This document shows, piece after piece, positions 1 to 5,013 of a DNA stretch of 5,736 nt. The notes beneath the pieces are model-generated. The model had not been told where the DNA came from, ran no database searches, and saw nothing but the letters and a program-made list of their open reading frames with translations. Positions within the stretch are counted from its first letter, which is position 1, and the number at the start of each line of letters is the position of its first letter. The stretch lies in NCBI GenBank assembly GCA_964352775.1, contig CAYGTK010000231.1, forward strand, positions 1 through 5,736, given 5' to 3'. The position numbers and the translations under genes are program-made. This stretch comes from CAYGTK01 sp964352775 (GTDB lineage Bacteria; Bacteroidota; Bacteroidia; Chitinophagales; CAIOSU01).

Positions 1-42
1 CATTAAGATAATGATTGTTAACAAAAACAAGAAAATAACTAT

Positions 43-65
43 TAATTATTCTTTAGAATCAATTA
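43..65. repeat. AT-rich inverted repeat near the left edge
   Basis: The arms TAATTATTCT (43-52) and AGAAT-C-AATTA (55-65) are complementary apart from one bulged C, with two bases between them. The stretch 1-134 has no open frame of note. This dyad and the one at 79-100 are its only visible structure. It could be an operator or simply AT-rich chance, and no function is assigned. Confidence 0.35.
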
Positions 66-78
66 CAAGGACATAAAT

Positions 79-101
79 TTAACCTCTTTTTAGTGGTTAA
101 T
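79..101. repeat. TTAACC/GGTTAA dyad sharing arms with the 1548-1589 hairpin
   Basis: TTAACC (79-84) and GGTTAA (95-100) are perfect inverted arms around a 10-base spacer. The left part TTAACCT and the right part AGTGGTTAAT recur exactly at 1557-1563 and 1572-1581, where the bases between them differ (6 here, 8 there). Both copies start about 30-35 bp downstream of the stop codon of a minus-strand gene. Possibilities are a protein-binding site, an origin half, a recombination site or a weak terminator for the XRE gene. The role is inferred, but the repetition is directly visible. Confidence 0.5.
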
Positions 102-134
102 ATGGCGTTTGGGATGGTAATAGTAATACCTAGG

Positions 135-368
135 CTATTTGCCTGCAGAAGGAGAGTCTGCGAAAAAATCACCCAGAGTTACCTCATAATAATCACAAAG
201 ACATTTTAATGTACTTATGGTGATATTGAGCTTTCTGGACTCGATTCTTCCCACATGAATACCAGTATCATTAAATACTTGTTCTTGAGAAAGGAATCTG
301 GATTCTCTAAGGTTTTTTAACCTTTGGATTACCTCATTTATTAAATACTCATCGCGATAGTGGGCCAC
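135..368 (-). CDS. XRE-family helix-turn-helix transcriptional regulator
   Basis: A 77-aa protein that is almost entirely one Cro/C1-type HTH domain. The segment from about residue 12 to 69 (VIQRLKNLRESRFLSQEQV, then NDTGIHVGRIESRKLNIT, then STLKCLCDYYEVTLGDFF) has the five-helix layout of small XRE regulators common in Bacteroidota. The start is GTG at 368, and an in-frame TAA lies two codons upstream, so no longer form is possible. It probably acts as a cytoplasmic DNA-binding repressor of the divergent operon and of itself. A 22-bp palindrome (399-420) sits about 30 bp upstream of its start, between it and the divergent gene. No peptidase or ligand domain is attached. The family call is firm; the target genes are inferred. 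Confidence 0.85.
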   Translation of the reverse strand: MAHYRDEYLINEVIQRLKNLRESRFLSQEQVFNDTGIHVGRIESRKLNITISTLKCLCDYYEVTLGDFFADSPSAGK

Positions 369-398
369 TTTTTAATATGGCACTTCACAAGCTTAAAT

Positions 399-420
399 TT
401 AATGACATTATTGTCATTAA
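399..420. promoter_or_regulatory. Operator-like 22-bp palindrome in the divergent intergenic region
   Basis: Perfect 9-bp arms TTAATGACA (399-407) and TGTCATTAA (412-420) flank the spacer TTAT. The site lies between the XRE gene (start 368, minus) and the plus-strand gene starting at 437. Size and position fit the operator of a dimeric XRE regulator. If the plus-strand gene instead started at 377, the palindrome would be inside its coding region. A 14/18 match to the central 18 bp is at 2838-2855. Confidence 0.6.
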
Positions 421-436
421 TTACTACTTTAGCAAT

Positions 437-763
437 ATGACTCTCAATCATTACCTACTAAGCTCTTTACTTCTTACGACTGGAGTGATAGTCTATTTGA
501 TTAACAGTGCTATTCCAGATATAATTTCTCCAGTATTCAGAAATCATATTCCCGACATATTATGGGCGCTAGCTCTATTACTGATTAACCAACAAATACT
601 CAAATCTATTCGTAGAGCTTTGGTACTAACAATGCCTATTGTCATTGCATTTGAAGTGGCTCAAAACTTTGGAATTGTAGCAGGAACATTTGACATTGCA
701 GATTTAGTATTAGAGGTCGGGGCAATTTCAATTTACTCTACCCTAAAGTCTAAAGCTGTTTAA
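437..763 (+). CDS. Small VanZ-like integral membrane protein
   Basis: A 108-aa hydrophobic protein with about four predicted membrane segments: residues 6-24, NHIPDILWALALLLIN, ALVLTMPIVIAFEVAQNF, and the last segment DIADLVLEVGAISIYSTL. The pattern PDxxWA, then FEVAQ, then GTFDIADL resembles VanZ-type proteins, which share a membrane-embedded E..Q and a D..D motif. The biochemical role of that family is mostly unknown apart from low-level teicoplanin resistance for VanZ itself. ATG at 437 was chosen because it leaves room for the palindrome and a promoter. An in-frame ATG at 377 would add 20 mostly polar residues and leave only 8 bp to the divergent gene. The stop lies 2 bp before the next gene, so the two are almost certainly cotranscribed. 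The role in the element is unknown and could be surface modification. Confidence 0.6.
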   Translation: MTLNHYLLSSLLLTTGVIVYLINSAIPDIISPVFRNHIPDILWALALLLINQQILKSIRRALVLTMPIVIAFEVAQNFGIVAGTFDIADLVLEVGAISIYSTLKSKAV

Positions 764-765
764 TC

Positions 766-1191
766 ATGAAATTCTTCAAGCTCCTTTTGCTAAACTTTGT
801 ATTCATAGCACTAGCCATCTCGTCTACTTATGACTCGGTAAATGAAGCTACGAGTGAAAGTAATAATTCTAGTCCTCCAACTGAATTTGCGGGAACTCCA
901 GCTGATTCTGCTATTAATTCATTTGAACCATATACAGTCAAGAAGATGGTCGAAACGCAGATGCTTAGATACCCAGAGGTTGTGGCCATTGAACTTTTTG
1001 GAGACAACTATAATAACGTTACGATAAAGCTGATACTTAAGCAGAATACTCCTAGAAAGGAAAAATACAATATCGGAGATAATGCAAAACGCCAGACTAT
1101 ATCACTTATGAATAGTTATGGATTTGAAGAAGCATACGCCCAGAAGCAAATTGGTCAGACTACATACAACTATGTGATATCGTATCACTGA
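766..1191 (+). CDS. Secreted small protein of unknown function
   Basis: A 141-aa protein not recognised as a known family. Residues 1-20 form a Sec signal peptide (KFFK followed by LLLLNFVFIALA, with likely cleavage near ALA/ISS). There is no lipobox cysteine, so it is probably periplasmic or secreted. Residues 21-52 are a low-complexity linker rich in S, T, N and P. Residues 53-141 look like a small alpha/beta domain: a helix around TVKKMVETQMLRYP, strands AIELFG and VTIKLILKQ, a helix around NAKRQTISLMNSYGF, and a final strand TYNYVISYH. It starts 2 bp after the stop of the VanZ-like gene, so the pair forms one transcription unit of envelope proteins. There are no cysteines and no obvious catalytic motif. 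Confidence 0.7.
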   Translation: MKFFKLLLLNFVFIALAISSTYDSVNEATSESNNSSPPTEFAGTPADSAINSFEPYTVKKMVETQMLRYPEVVAIELFGDNYNNVTIKLILKQNTPRKEKYNIGDNAKRQTISLMNSYGFEEAYAQKQIGQTTYNYVISYH

Positions 1192-1356
1192 ACTGTTGCT
1201 CTTAGTGCCAAAAACGTTATTCCAGAACGACTTGCGGCAAAAGTTAATTGTGCTTAGAGTTAACCATCTAATGAGTGTAAATCTCGTTATCATTGATTTA
1301 TAGGAGGCATTGTTAAACACCAAAATAATGGCAGGTTGATTTACATTCGAAAAAAT

Positions 1357-1500
1357 GCAAAAAAAATGAGGCTTTTTTTACAAAAAAATTAATGGTTAAG
1401 ACTAAATCTGACACATAAAATTGACTATCAATACATTATCAGGTTTTATGAGGTTCTATATTGTGATTGGATTTTTGCAAAAAGCCCCACTTTTTTTTGC
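1357..1500. repeat. Imperfect inverted repeat of A-tract/GGGC/T-tract units
   Basis: The left unit (1357-1384) reads GC, eight A, TGAGGC, seven T, then AC and an A-run. The reverse complement of the right unit (1472-1500) reads GC, eight A, GTGGGGC, five T, then GC and five A. They can pair over about 28 positions with a few mismatches, enclosing 87 bp. Each unit can also fold on itself (TTGCAAAAA 1476-1484-side arm with TTTTTGCAA near 1494-1502). Each resembles half of a GC-stem/T-run terminator, so bidirectional termination between converging genes is one explanation. A structured single-strand origin is another. Confidence 0.45.
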
Positions 1501-1547
1501 AATTAAGTAGATTAATCACTTCGCTTTTTTAGAGTTTTACATAATCT

Positions 1548-1589
1548 TGTGCGGAATTAACCTGATATTCAAGTGGTTAATTTCGCACA
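1548..1589. repeat. Strong hairpin downstream of the rep-like gene, candidate origin
   Basis: The arms TGTGCGGAATTAACC (1548-1562) and GGTTAATTTCGCACA (1575-1589) pair at 14 of 15 positions. The exception (1554/1583) is G:T on the plus strand. The 12-base loop reads ACTTGAATATCA on the minus strand. No T-run follows on either strand, so it is a poor intrinsic terminator. Rolling-circle origins commonly place the nick in a hairpin loop, and CTTG-ATA is the known nick context of phiX174 and pC194-type replicons. The loop resembles this but has an extra A. Confidence 0.55.
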
Positions 1590-1591
1590 GC

Positions 1592-1610
1592 AGTATAGAA
1601 ATTTTATACT
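1592..1610. repeat. AT-rich dyad abutting the rep-like stop codon
   Basis: AGTATAGAA (1592-1600) and TTTTATACT (1602-1610) are inverted repeats with a single G:T position (1598/1604) and one central base. It lies one base from the TGA of the rep-like gene and 2 bp from the hairpin at 1548-1589. The loop is too short for a good RNA hairpin, so a protein-binding site is more likely than a terminator. Confidence 0.4.
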
Positions 1611-1611
1611 A

Positions 1612-2502
1612 TCACCTTAATGGTAATGCACTCTCTCTAGCTGCTAAGAGTTTCAGCTCGCTCCTTATATCTGCTTGACTGTATTTTTTTAGTCGCCTTT
1701 TAAGACGTTGTCTATTTACTTTGTAAGCCTCCTTCTTCATTAACTGATGTCTCCAATAAGCTCTTGTAGACATCAGGAGTGCATCTTCCCTTGGGAAACC
1801 ACATTTCTGGAGGATGCCAGTCGATAAAAAAAGGAGATAATTGATTACCAATTCAAGCTTGTTGTACAAAAAATAGTATAATGCATGGGAATCCAGTGAG
1901 GCAAGAGTCAAATGGCCGCCTAATTTTTTTGTTACTGTTTTAAAGTACACCATTCTCGTTATTTTTAGTTCAATTCTAAGCAAAGGTTTATCTAACCTAA
2001 ACTGCCACCCTTTATCGTAAAGCTTCACTTCGTATTGCTGTGCTTGGAACTTAGCCATGAAGAGATCATTACTACTCTCACATAGAACTATGGAAGCCAT
2101 ATAGTTTTTATACAAAATCAGCTTTTCGAGGTAATATTGTGCTGGGCGAGTTATCGGTAGATTGATGCCAAATTCTAGATTGGAAATTTTAAGTCTACTG
2201 GCTTCAATTCCTGTGAGAAAAGTTATGTGGGAAATGCTGGATATTATATCAGCCATTCTAACCGATGTGAAGTTCGCGCCATTACCGGTTCCTTCCAAAT
2301 AGTCTGCAAGACGGTGAAGTGACCCTTTTACAATCAAGGTGCCTGTTTCAAAAAGTTTAAATTCTAGATTGTGATTTCTCGCAATATAAAATGGACTGAC
2401 CTCTGCTGTTTTCTCATCAACAAATAGCTTGAACTCAAGTGGTCCGTTAAGTATGGACTGGACATCCACATCCCTTGCGACCGCTTTAATGAAATCATAC
2501 AT
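1612..2502 (-). CDS. Putative phage/plasmid-type replication initiation protein (gene II/X-like)
   Basis: A 296-aa protein that I associate with a Bacteroidota family annotated as hypothetical or as gene II/X-type phage/plasmid replication protein. Visible hallmarks are an N-terminal MYDFIK strand, GSLHRL at 60-65, NLEFGINL at 108-115, the block EVKLYDKGWQF at 158-168, and LLRIELKI at 174-181. A basic C-terminus (KVNRQRLKRRLKKY, 261-274) could contact DNA. Such proteins are expected to nick one strand at an origin and start rolling-circle replication. The catalytic tyrosine was not assigned (Y162 is one candidate), and no HUH signature is obvious. ATG at 2502 lies 15 bp after the HTH stop, with a GAGG 8 bases upstream, so the two genes are cotranscribed. 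The downstream hairpin (1548-1589) would be its natural target. Family memory rather than a search supports the call. Confidence 0.5.
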   Translation of the reverse strand: MYDFIKAVARDVDVQSILNGPLEFKLFVDEKTAEVSPFYIARNHNLEFKLFETGTLIVKGSLHRLADYLEGTGNGANFTSVRMADIISSISHITFLTGIEASRLKISNLEFGINLPITRPAQYYLEKLILYKNYMASIVLCESSNDLFMAKFQAQQYEVKLYDKGWQFRLDKPLLRIELKITRMVYFKTVTKKLGGHLTLASLDSHALYYFLYNKLELVINYLLFLSTGILQKCGFPREDALLMSTRAYWRHQLMKKEAYKVNRQRLKRRLKKYSQADIRSELKLLAARESALPLR

Positions 2503-2517
2503 TTCGATGACCTCGGG

Positions 2518-2805
2518 TTATTTACTATTAATCGTAACATAAGTTGAAGACTCCTTATCCAGCTCTTCATTGGTAGCTTTTCTATTCTGCAATAACCACG
2601 AGTCAATTTCATCCTTTTTGAAATACAAATGTTTTCCTTTTGGCCTGTAACAAGGTATTCCACCCGTTGAAGTAAGCTTATAGATGTATGACTTTGAGAG
2701 GTTAGTATAACAAGCTACTTCCTCTAGGTTTAGTACTACCTTTTGACTAAGGAGTAACTCTTCGATGACTTTTAATCGATCTAGAACTTTTTGAAAATCT
2801 GCCAT
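2518..2805 (-). CDS. Excisionase-like (MerR-type/HTH_17) helix-turn-helix protein
   Basis: A 95-aa protein. Residues 1-22 form a helical, leucine-rich lead (MADFQKVLDRLKVIEELLLSQ). The winged HTH at about 27-72 (LNLEEVACYTNLSKSYIYKLTSTGG, then IPCYRPKGKHLYFKKDEIDSWL) is the standard layout of the HTH_17/excisionase family. The tail is acidic and polar. In integrative elements of Bacteroidota such proteins act as recombination directionality factors or activators, and they often precede replication or mobilisation genes, as here. ATG at 2805 was chosen. The frame is open further up only through a TTG at 2874 inside a hairpin, giving an N-terminus (EGISVSFQYCHSFACVYQTHIE) unlike the family. A palindrome lies 6 bp upstream of the start. 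The HTH family is secure; the excisionase role is inferred. Confidence 0.8.
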   Translation of the reverse strand: MADFQKVLDRLKVIEELLLSQKVVLNLEEVACYTNLSKSYIYKLTSTGGIPCYRPKGKHLYFKKDEIDSWLLQNRKATNEELDKESSTYVTINSK

Positions 2806-2811
2806 TTCTAT

Positions 2812-2830
2812 ATGTGTTTGGTAAACACAT
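2812..2830. promoter_or_regulatory. 19-bp palindrome just upstream of the HTH gene start
   Basis: ATGTGTTT (2812-2819) and AAACACAT (2823-2830) are perfect 8-bp arms around GGT. The site ends 6 bp from the ATG at 2805, so a bound protein would cover the ribosome-loading region or promoter. An operator for the HTH protein itself is the simplest reading. Confidence 0.5.
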
Positions 2831-2837
2831 GCAAATG

Positions 2838-2855
2838 AATGACAGTATTGAAATG
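2838..2855. promoter_or_regulatory. Degenerate copy of the XRE-region palindrome
   Basis: This stretch matches the central 18 bases of the 399-420 palindrome at 14 positions, including the intact left half AATGACA and the following TATTG. The right half-site is degraded. It lies 33 bp upstream of the HTH gene start, where a promoter is expected. It could be a weaker operator for the same repressor; chance similarity cannot be excluded. Confidence 0.35.
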
Positions 2856-2862
2856 AAACTGA

Positions 2863-2883
2863 TATGCCTTCCAAAAAGGCATA
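2863..2883 (-). terminator. Hairpin between the RteC-like gene and the HTH gene
   Basis: TATGCCTT (2863-2870) and AAGGCATA (2876-2883) pair perfectly around a 5-base loop. It begins 18 bp past the stop of the upstream minus-strand gene. The following minus-strand bases are only moderately T-rich, so it is a weak intrinsic terminator candidate. It could equally be an operator for the downstream genes. Confidence 0.35.
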
Positions 2884-2901
2884 GGTGAAGGTAAAGCATG
2901 T

Positions 2902-3723
2902 TTAGTAAGAGAAAGGTGCAAGTATACTCTCTACCTTCGTCTTAGTGTTATTGCTTAAATTGGAGTCAAGATTTATGTTCAAGCTCTTAAAGGAATTAGC
3001 AAAGGGGCTGGCATCTGACTTCACAAACACATTACACAACGATAAATAGTCTAAACGCTTTGTGTTGCCGCTGATTAATCTTAACTGAATTATCCTTCTA
3101 TAGAAATACTTAAGCTCAGAGGCATTGTTAGATTTCCATCGAAGAGGCTTAAAACTTTTCGATAAAATTCCATCGCAAAAGAATGCTTCATCAAAATACC
3201 TATGTTTAGCACCTAGGCATAAGAAGTTTTTAATGATAGCGCGACGAAATAATGCTTCATCAGTATTTCTTCCAATCCATACAAAACTTTTGGGTAAATT
3301 TCTTGGAGATACATTTGGCTTATCCACTTTAGTAGCATACTCGTCTAACATTGCTAATATCTGCATTCGTTTTTGTTTGCAGTACTCAAGAAAGATTTCT
3401 TCTGGAATCTCAAGCCTTGGGTCCAGCGAATCAGTCATGGAAAGGCCATCGAAGAACCACCTAGCAAAATTTTTTGGTAATGGTTTATTGTCAAATGCTT
3501 TAAGAAGCAATGGACCAAGGTGATTGTTTGTTTGAATTGTTAACTCTTCAAACCTTCTTTGTTGCTCCTCTATTAACCTTCTGCATTCAGCGGCATCTTT
3601 ATCACTTAAAATAAACGAATTAAGCCTTGCTGTAAACTGTTGGCTTAAGCATTGAGTAACCTCTTCCCAGTTAATAGGTTGCCAAGCCATAAAATTAGTT
3701 TTTCCATCTCCATAAATTGCCAT
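2902..3723 (-). CDS. Integrase-coupled protein with weak RteC-like C-terminus
   Basis: A 273-aa protein, not firmly recognised. Residues 41-66 are strongly helical and probably coiled coil (DKDAAECRRLIEEQQRRFEELT). The middle holds WFFDGLS at 89-95 and a helical stretch at 106-130. The segment FKPLRWKSNNASELKYFYRRIIQLRLI (191-217) recalls the C-terminal motif of RteC-type regulators of Bacteroides conjugative transposons (W-x-s-x-x-eL followed by a helix and gxI), but an RteC-like central pattern was not seen. RteC activates excision genes in CTnDOT, so an accessory role in excision would fit the position. Its ATG (3723) shares one base with the integrase TGA (TGATG), indicating translational coupling. 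A TTG at 3726 is the only longer start. No catalytic motif is visible. Confidence 0.55.
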   Translation of the reverse strand: MAIYGDGKTNFMAWQPINWEEVTQCLSQQFTARLNSFILSDKDAAECRRLIEEQQRRFEELTIQTNNHLGPLLLKAFDNKPLPKNFARWFFDGLSMTDSLDPRLEIPEEIFLEYCKQKRMQILAMLDEYATKVDKPNVSPRNLPKSFVWIGRNTDEALFRRAIIKNFLCLGAKHRYFDEAFFCDGILSKSFKPLRWKSNNASELKYFYRRIIQLRLISGNTKRLDYLSLCNVFVKSDASPFANSFKSLNINLDSNLSNNTKTKVESILAPFSY

Positions 3724-4853
3724 CAAACGTTTATTTTGGGAAGCGACAAAGCGGCATCAACTTTCTTTTGGTCCACAATTTTCGCATAAATCTGAGTCGT
3801 TTTGAGTTCTCGATGCCCTAGAAGTTTAGAGACCGTATAAATATCAGTTCCATGCGTTAATTGCAATGTTGCGTAAGTATGCCTTGCACAATGAAATGTA
3901 ATGTGTTTAGCAATTCCAGCCTTAAGCACCCACCTAGATAACTCAACATTCATATAGGAGGAATATCTTAAACCAACAAACACTTTTTCTTTATCATTTC
4001 CAGCTTTGCCCATGAGTTCTCTTGCCTCATCATTGATGGGCAAATACTCGACCCCTTTGGTTTTCTTTTGAGTGAATGCTACTTCCCAGTAATTTTCTCG
4101 TTGCCTCACTCTGTTCCAGGTCAACTGTTGTATGTCGCCCCATCTCATTCCAGATAAGCATGAAAAGAGAAAAGCCCGTTTTAATACTTGATTAGGGCAA
4201 TCAGTTTTAAATAGGGCTTGTAATTCATCAAGCGTGAGGTATTCTCGATTTGGCTCACCCATTTTGAATGCCTTAACTCTTTTTGCTGGATTATCACTAA
4301 TAAGACCATCTTCAACAGCCTGGTTTAAGCAAGCTCGAAACTTATTGAAGTAGGAGTACTTAGTGTTTTGCGATAAGGCATCCCCCGAAGCTTTATATGC
4401 TTTCTCATCTAGAAAAACCTTAAAACCTTTAACCTCGTCTACTCCGATTTCCCCAAGTGTATGGCTTTTAGAGAAATATTGCTCTATGTATTTGTAGGTG
4501 CCGTGCCAATTGTCCCAATTGTTTTTTGATGCTTTTCTCTGGTCTCTTAGCTTGCAGAAATAATCACGTAAGAATGTTTTTCCTTTAAAAGTAGAGGCAA
4601 AACCATATTTACCGTTAAGGATGTCCAATTCCATTTTAGACCTTACTCCTTCTGCTAGCTTTTTGTGTTCTTTATTATGCTGCCTCTCCTGCGAATTTTT
4701 TGGGCTTTTGAAAAGGTAGTAATCTAACGTTTGAAACTCACGTTGATGTTTGATTTTACCAGCGTCGGTTTTTGAGTACCCTCTGTAAATCTCAATTACA
4801 AAGGGAGCAGTTTCTCCTTTATTTCTAGTACGCGAATGTAACTTAACCTTCAT
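3723..4853 (-). CDS. Tyrosine recombinase/integrase of a mobile element
   Basis: A 376-aa phage-type integrase of the length usual in Bacteroidota elements. Residues 1-80 form an arm-site DNA-binding domain, 90-190 the SAM-like core-binding domain (FLRDYFCKLRDQRK onward), and 205-365 the catalytic domain. The visible catalytic set is complete: R237 (GMRWGD), K264 (QKKTKG), H321 and R324 (HCARHTYAT), H347 (LLGHREL) and the nucleophile Y356 (TQIYAKI). It is therefore probably active in integrating and excising the element. ATG at 4853 lacks a Shine-Dalgarno, as is common in this phylum. The gene starts 160 bp from the end of mnmE, so its own promoter and arm sites probably lie in that gap. Its G+C content matches the element rather than mnmE. 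Confidence 0.93.
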   Translation of the reverse strand: MKVKLHSRTRNKGETAPFVIEIYRGYSKTDAGKIKHQREFQTLDYYLFKSPKNSQERQHNKEHKKLAEGVRSKMELDILNGKYGFASTFKGKTFLRDYFCKLRDQRKASKNNWDNWHGTYKYIEQYFSKSHTLGEIGVDEVKGFKVFLDEKAYKASGDALSQNTKYSYFNKFRACLNQAVEDGLISDNPAKRVKAFKMGEPNREYLTLDELQALFKTDCPNQVLKRAFLFSCLSGMRWGDIQQLTWNRVRQRENYWEVAFTQKKTKGVEYLPINDEARELMGKAGNDKEKVFVGLRYSSYMNVELSRWVLKAGIAKHITFHCARHTYATLQLTHGTDIYTVSKLLGHRELKTTQIYAKIVDQKKVDAALSLPKINV

Positions 4854-4918
4854 TTTTACAGTTTTTTACACCTAAATAAGGTTTAGTTGTAAATATAAGG
4901 CAATGAAATGTAAAAAAC
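4853..4918. repeat. Repeated TTTTTACA/TGTAAAAA sites before the integrase
   Basis: TTTTTACA occurs at 4853-4860 and again exactly 10 bp on at 4863-4870. An inverted copy lies at 4909-4916, where GTTTTTTACA (4861-4870) and TGTAAAAAAC (4909-4918) are a perfect 10-bp inverted pair. A shorter TGTAAA is at 4888-4893. The helical phasing and the location between the integrase start and the presumed attachment site suit integrase arm sites or an integrase-gene operator. The function is inferred. Confidence 0.4.
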
Positions 4919-4954
4919 AGGAAGCCAAAAGAAAATAGTATAACTGAACTACAG

Positions 4955-5010
4955 TTTCAATAGGTTGAAAAACAATGGTTTATTTTCCCTTTCTTACCTG
5001 TTGTTTTCAA
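4955..5010. repeat. TTTCAA/TTGAAA inverted repeats beside the mnmE end
   Basis: TTTCAA (4955-4960) and TTGAAA (4965-4970) form a 6-bp dyad with a 4-base spacer. TTGAAAAACAA (4965-4975) also pairs, with one extra A, with TTGTTTTCAA (5001-5010), which ends 3 bp from the mnmE stop codon. These could be recombinase or excisionase binding sites, or a weak terminator for mnmE. Nothing else is seen in this 160-bp gap. Confidence 0.35.
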
Positions 5011-5013
5011 TGC

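Larger units (their letters stand above)
1192..1611. other. 420-bp non-coding block with multiple dyads, candidate origin region
   Basis: No convincing gene is present between the converging plus-strand cargo operon and the minus-strand rep-like gene. Stop codons are frequent in all frames. It holds a small inverted pair TGTAAATC/GATTTACA (1276-1283 and 1338-1345), a long imperfect A/T-tract inverted repeat (1357-1384 with 1472-1500), a strong hairpin (1548-1589) and a near-perfect dyad (1592-1610) abutting the rep stop. This density of structure next to a replication-type gene suggests a replication origin, but no origin was identified by homology. Confidence 0.5.

Noticed and set aside
842..1027. 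61-residue plus-strand frame inside the secreted-protein gene
   Set aside because: It lies wholly within a better-supported gene that has a signal peptide and operon spacing. Its composition (LRVKVIILVLQLNLRELQ) looks like an out-of-frame shadow.
1102..1323. 73-residue minus-strand frame over the cargo operon end
   Set aside because: It is antisense to the secreted-protein C-terminus, has no recognisable domain, and its sequence looks random. Half of it lies in the stop-rich non-coding block.
1301..1340. TAGGAGG resembling a Shine-Dalgarno with an ATG at 1328
   Set aside because: The ATG opens a frame of only three codons and the spacing is too long. No gene follows.
2364..2663. 99-residue minus-strand frame across the HTH/rep junction
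   Set aside because: It overlaps two well-supported genes in another frame and has no domain features.
2806..2874. N-terminal extension of the HTH protein from a TTG
   Set aside because: The start codon sits in a hairpin loop, the extension runs through a palindrome, and the extra residues do not resemble the family.
3278..3290. ATACAAAACTT match to part of the mnmE end as a second att copy
   Set aside because: Only about 11 AT-rich bases match, they lie inside a coding gene, and the match does not extend to the CCCGA part. Chance is sufficient.
3125..3523. 132-residue plus-strand frame opposite the integrase-coupled gene
   Set aside because: It is antisense to a gene with operon coupling, has no recognisable motif and is probably a codon-bias shadow.
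4854..4930. Bacteroidetes-type TAnnTTTG promoter for the integrase
   Set aside because: Only 7/8 matches such as TACATTTC and TATATTTA are present, without a well-placed upstream TTTG element. In AT-rich DNA these are not distinguishable from chance.
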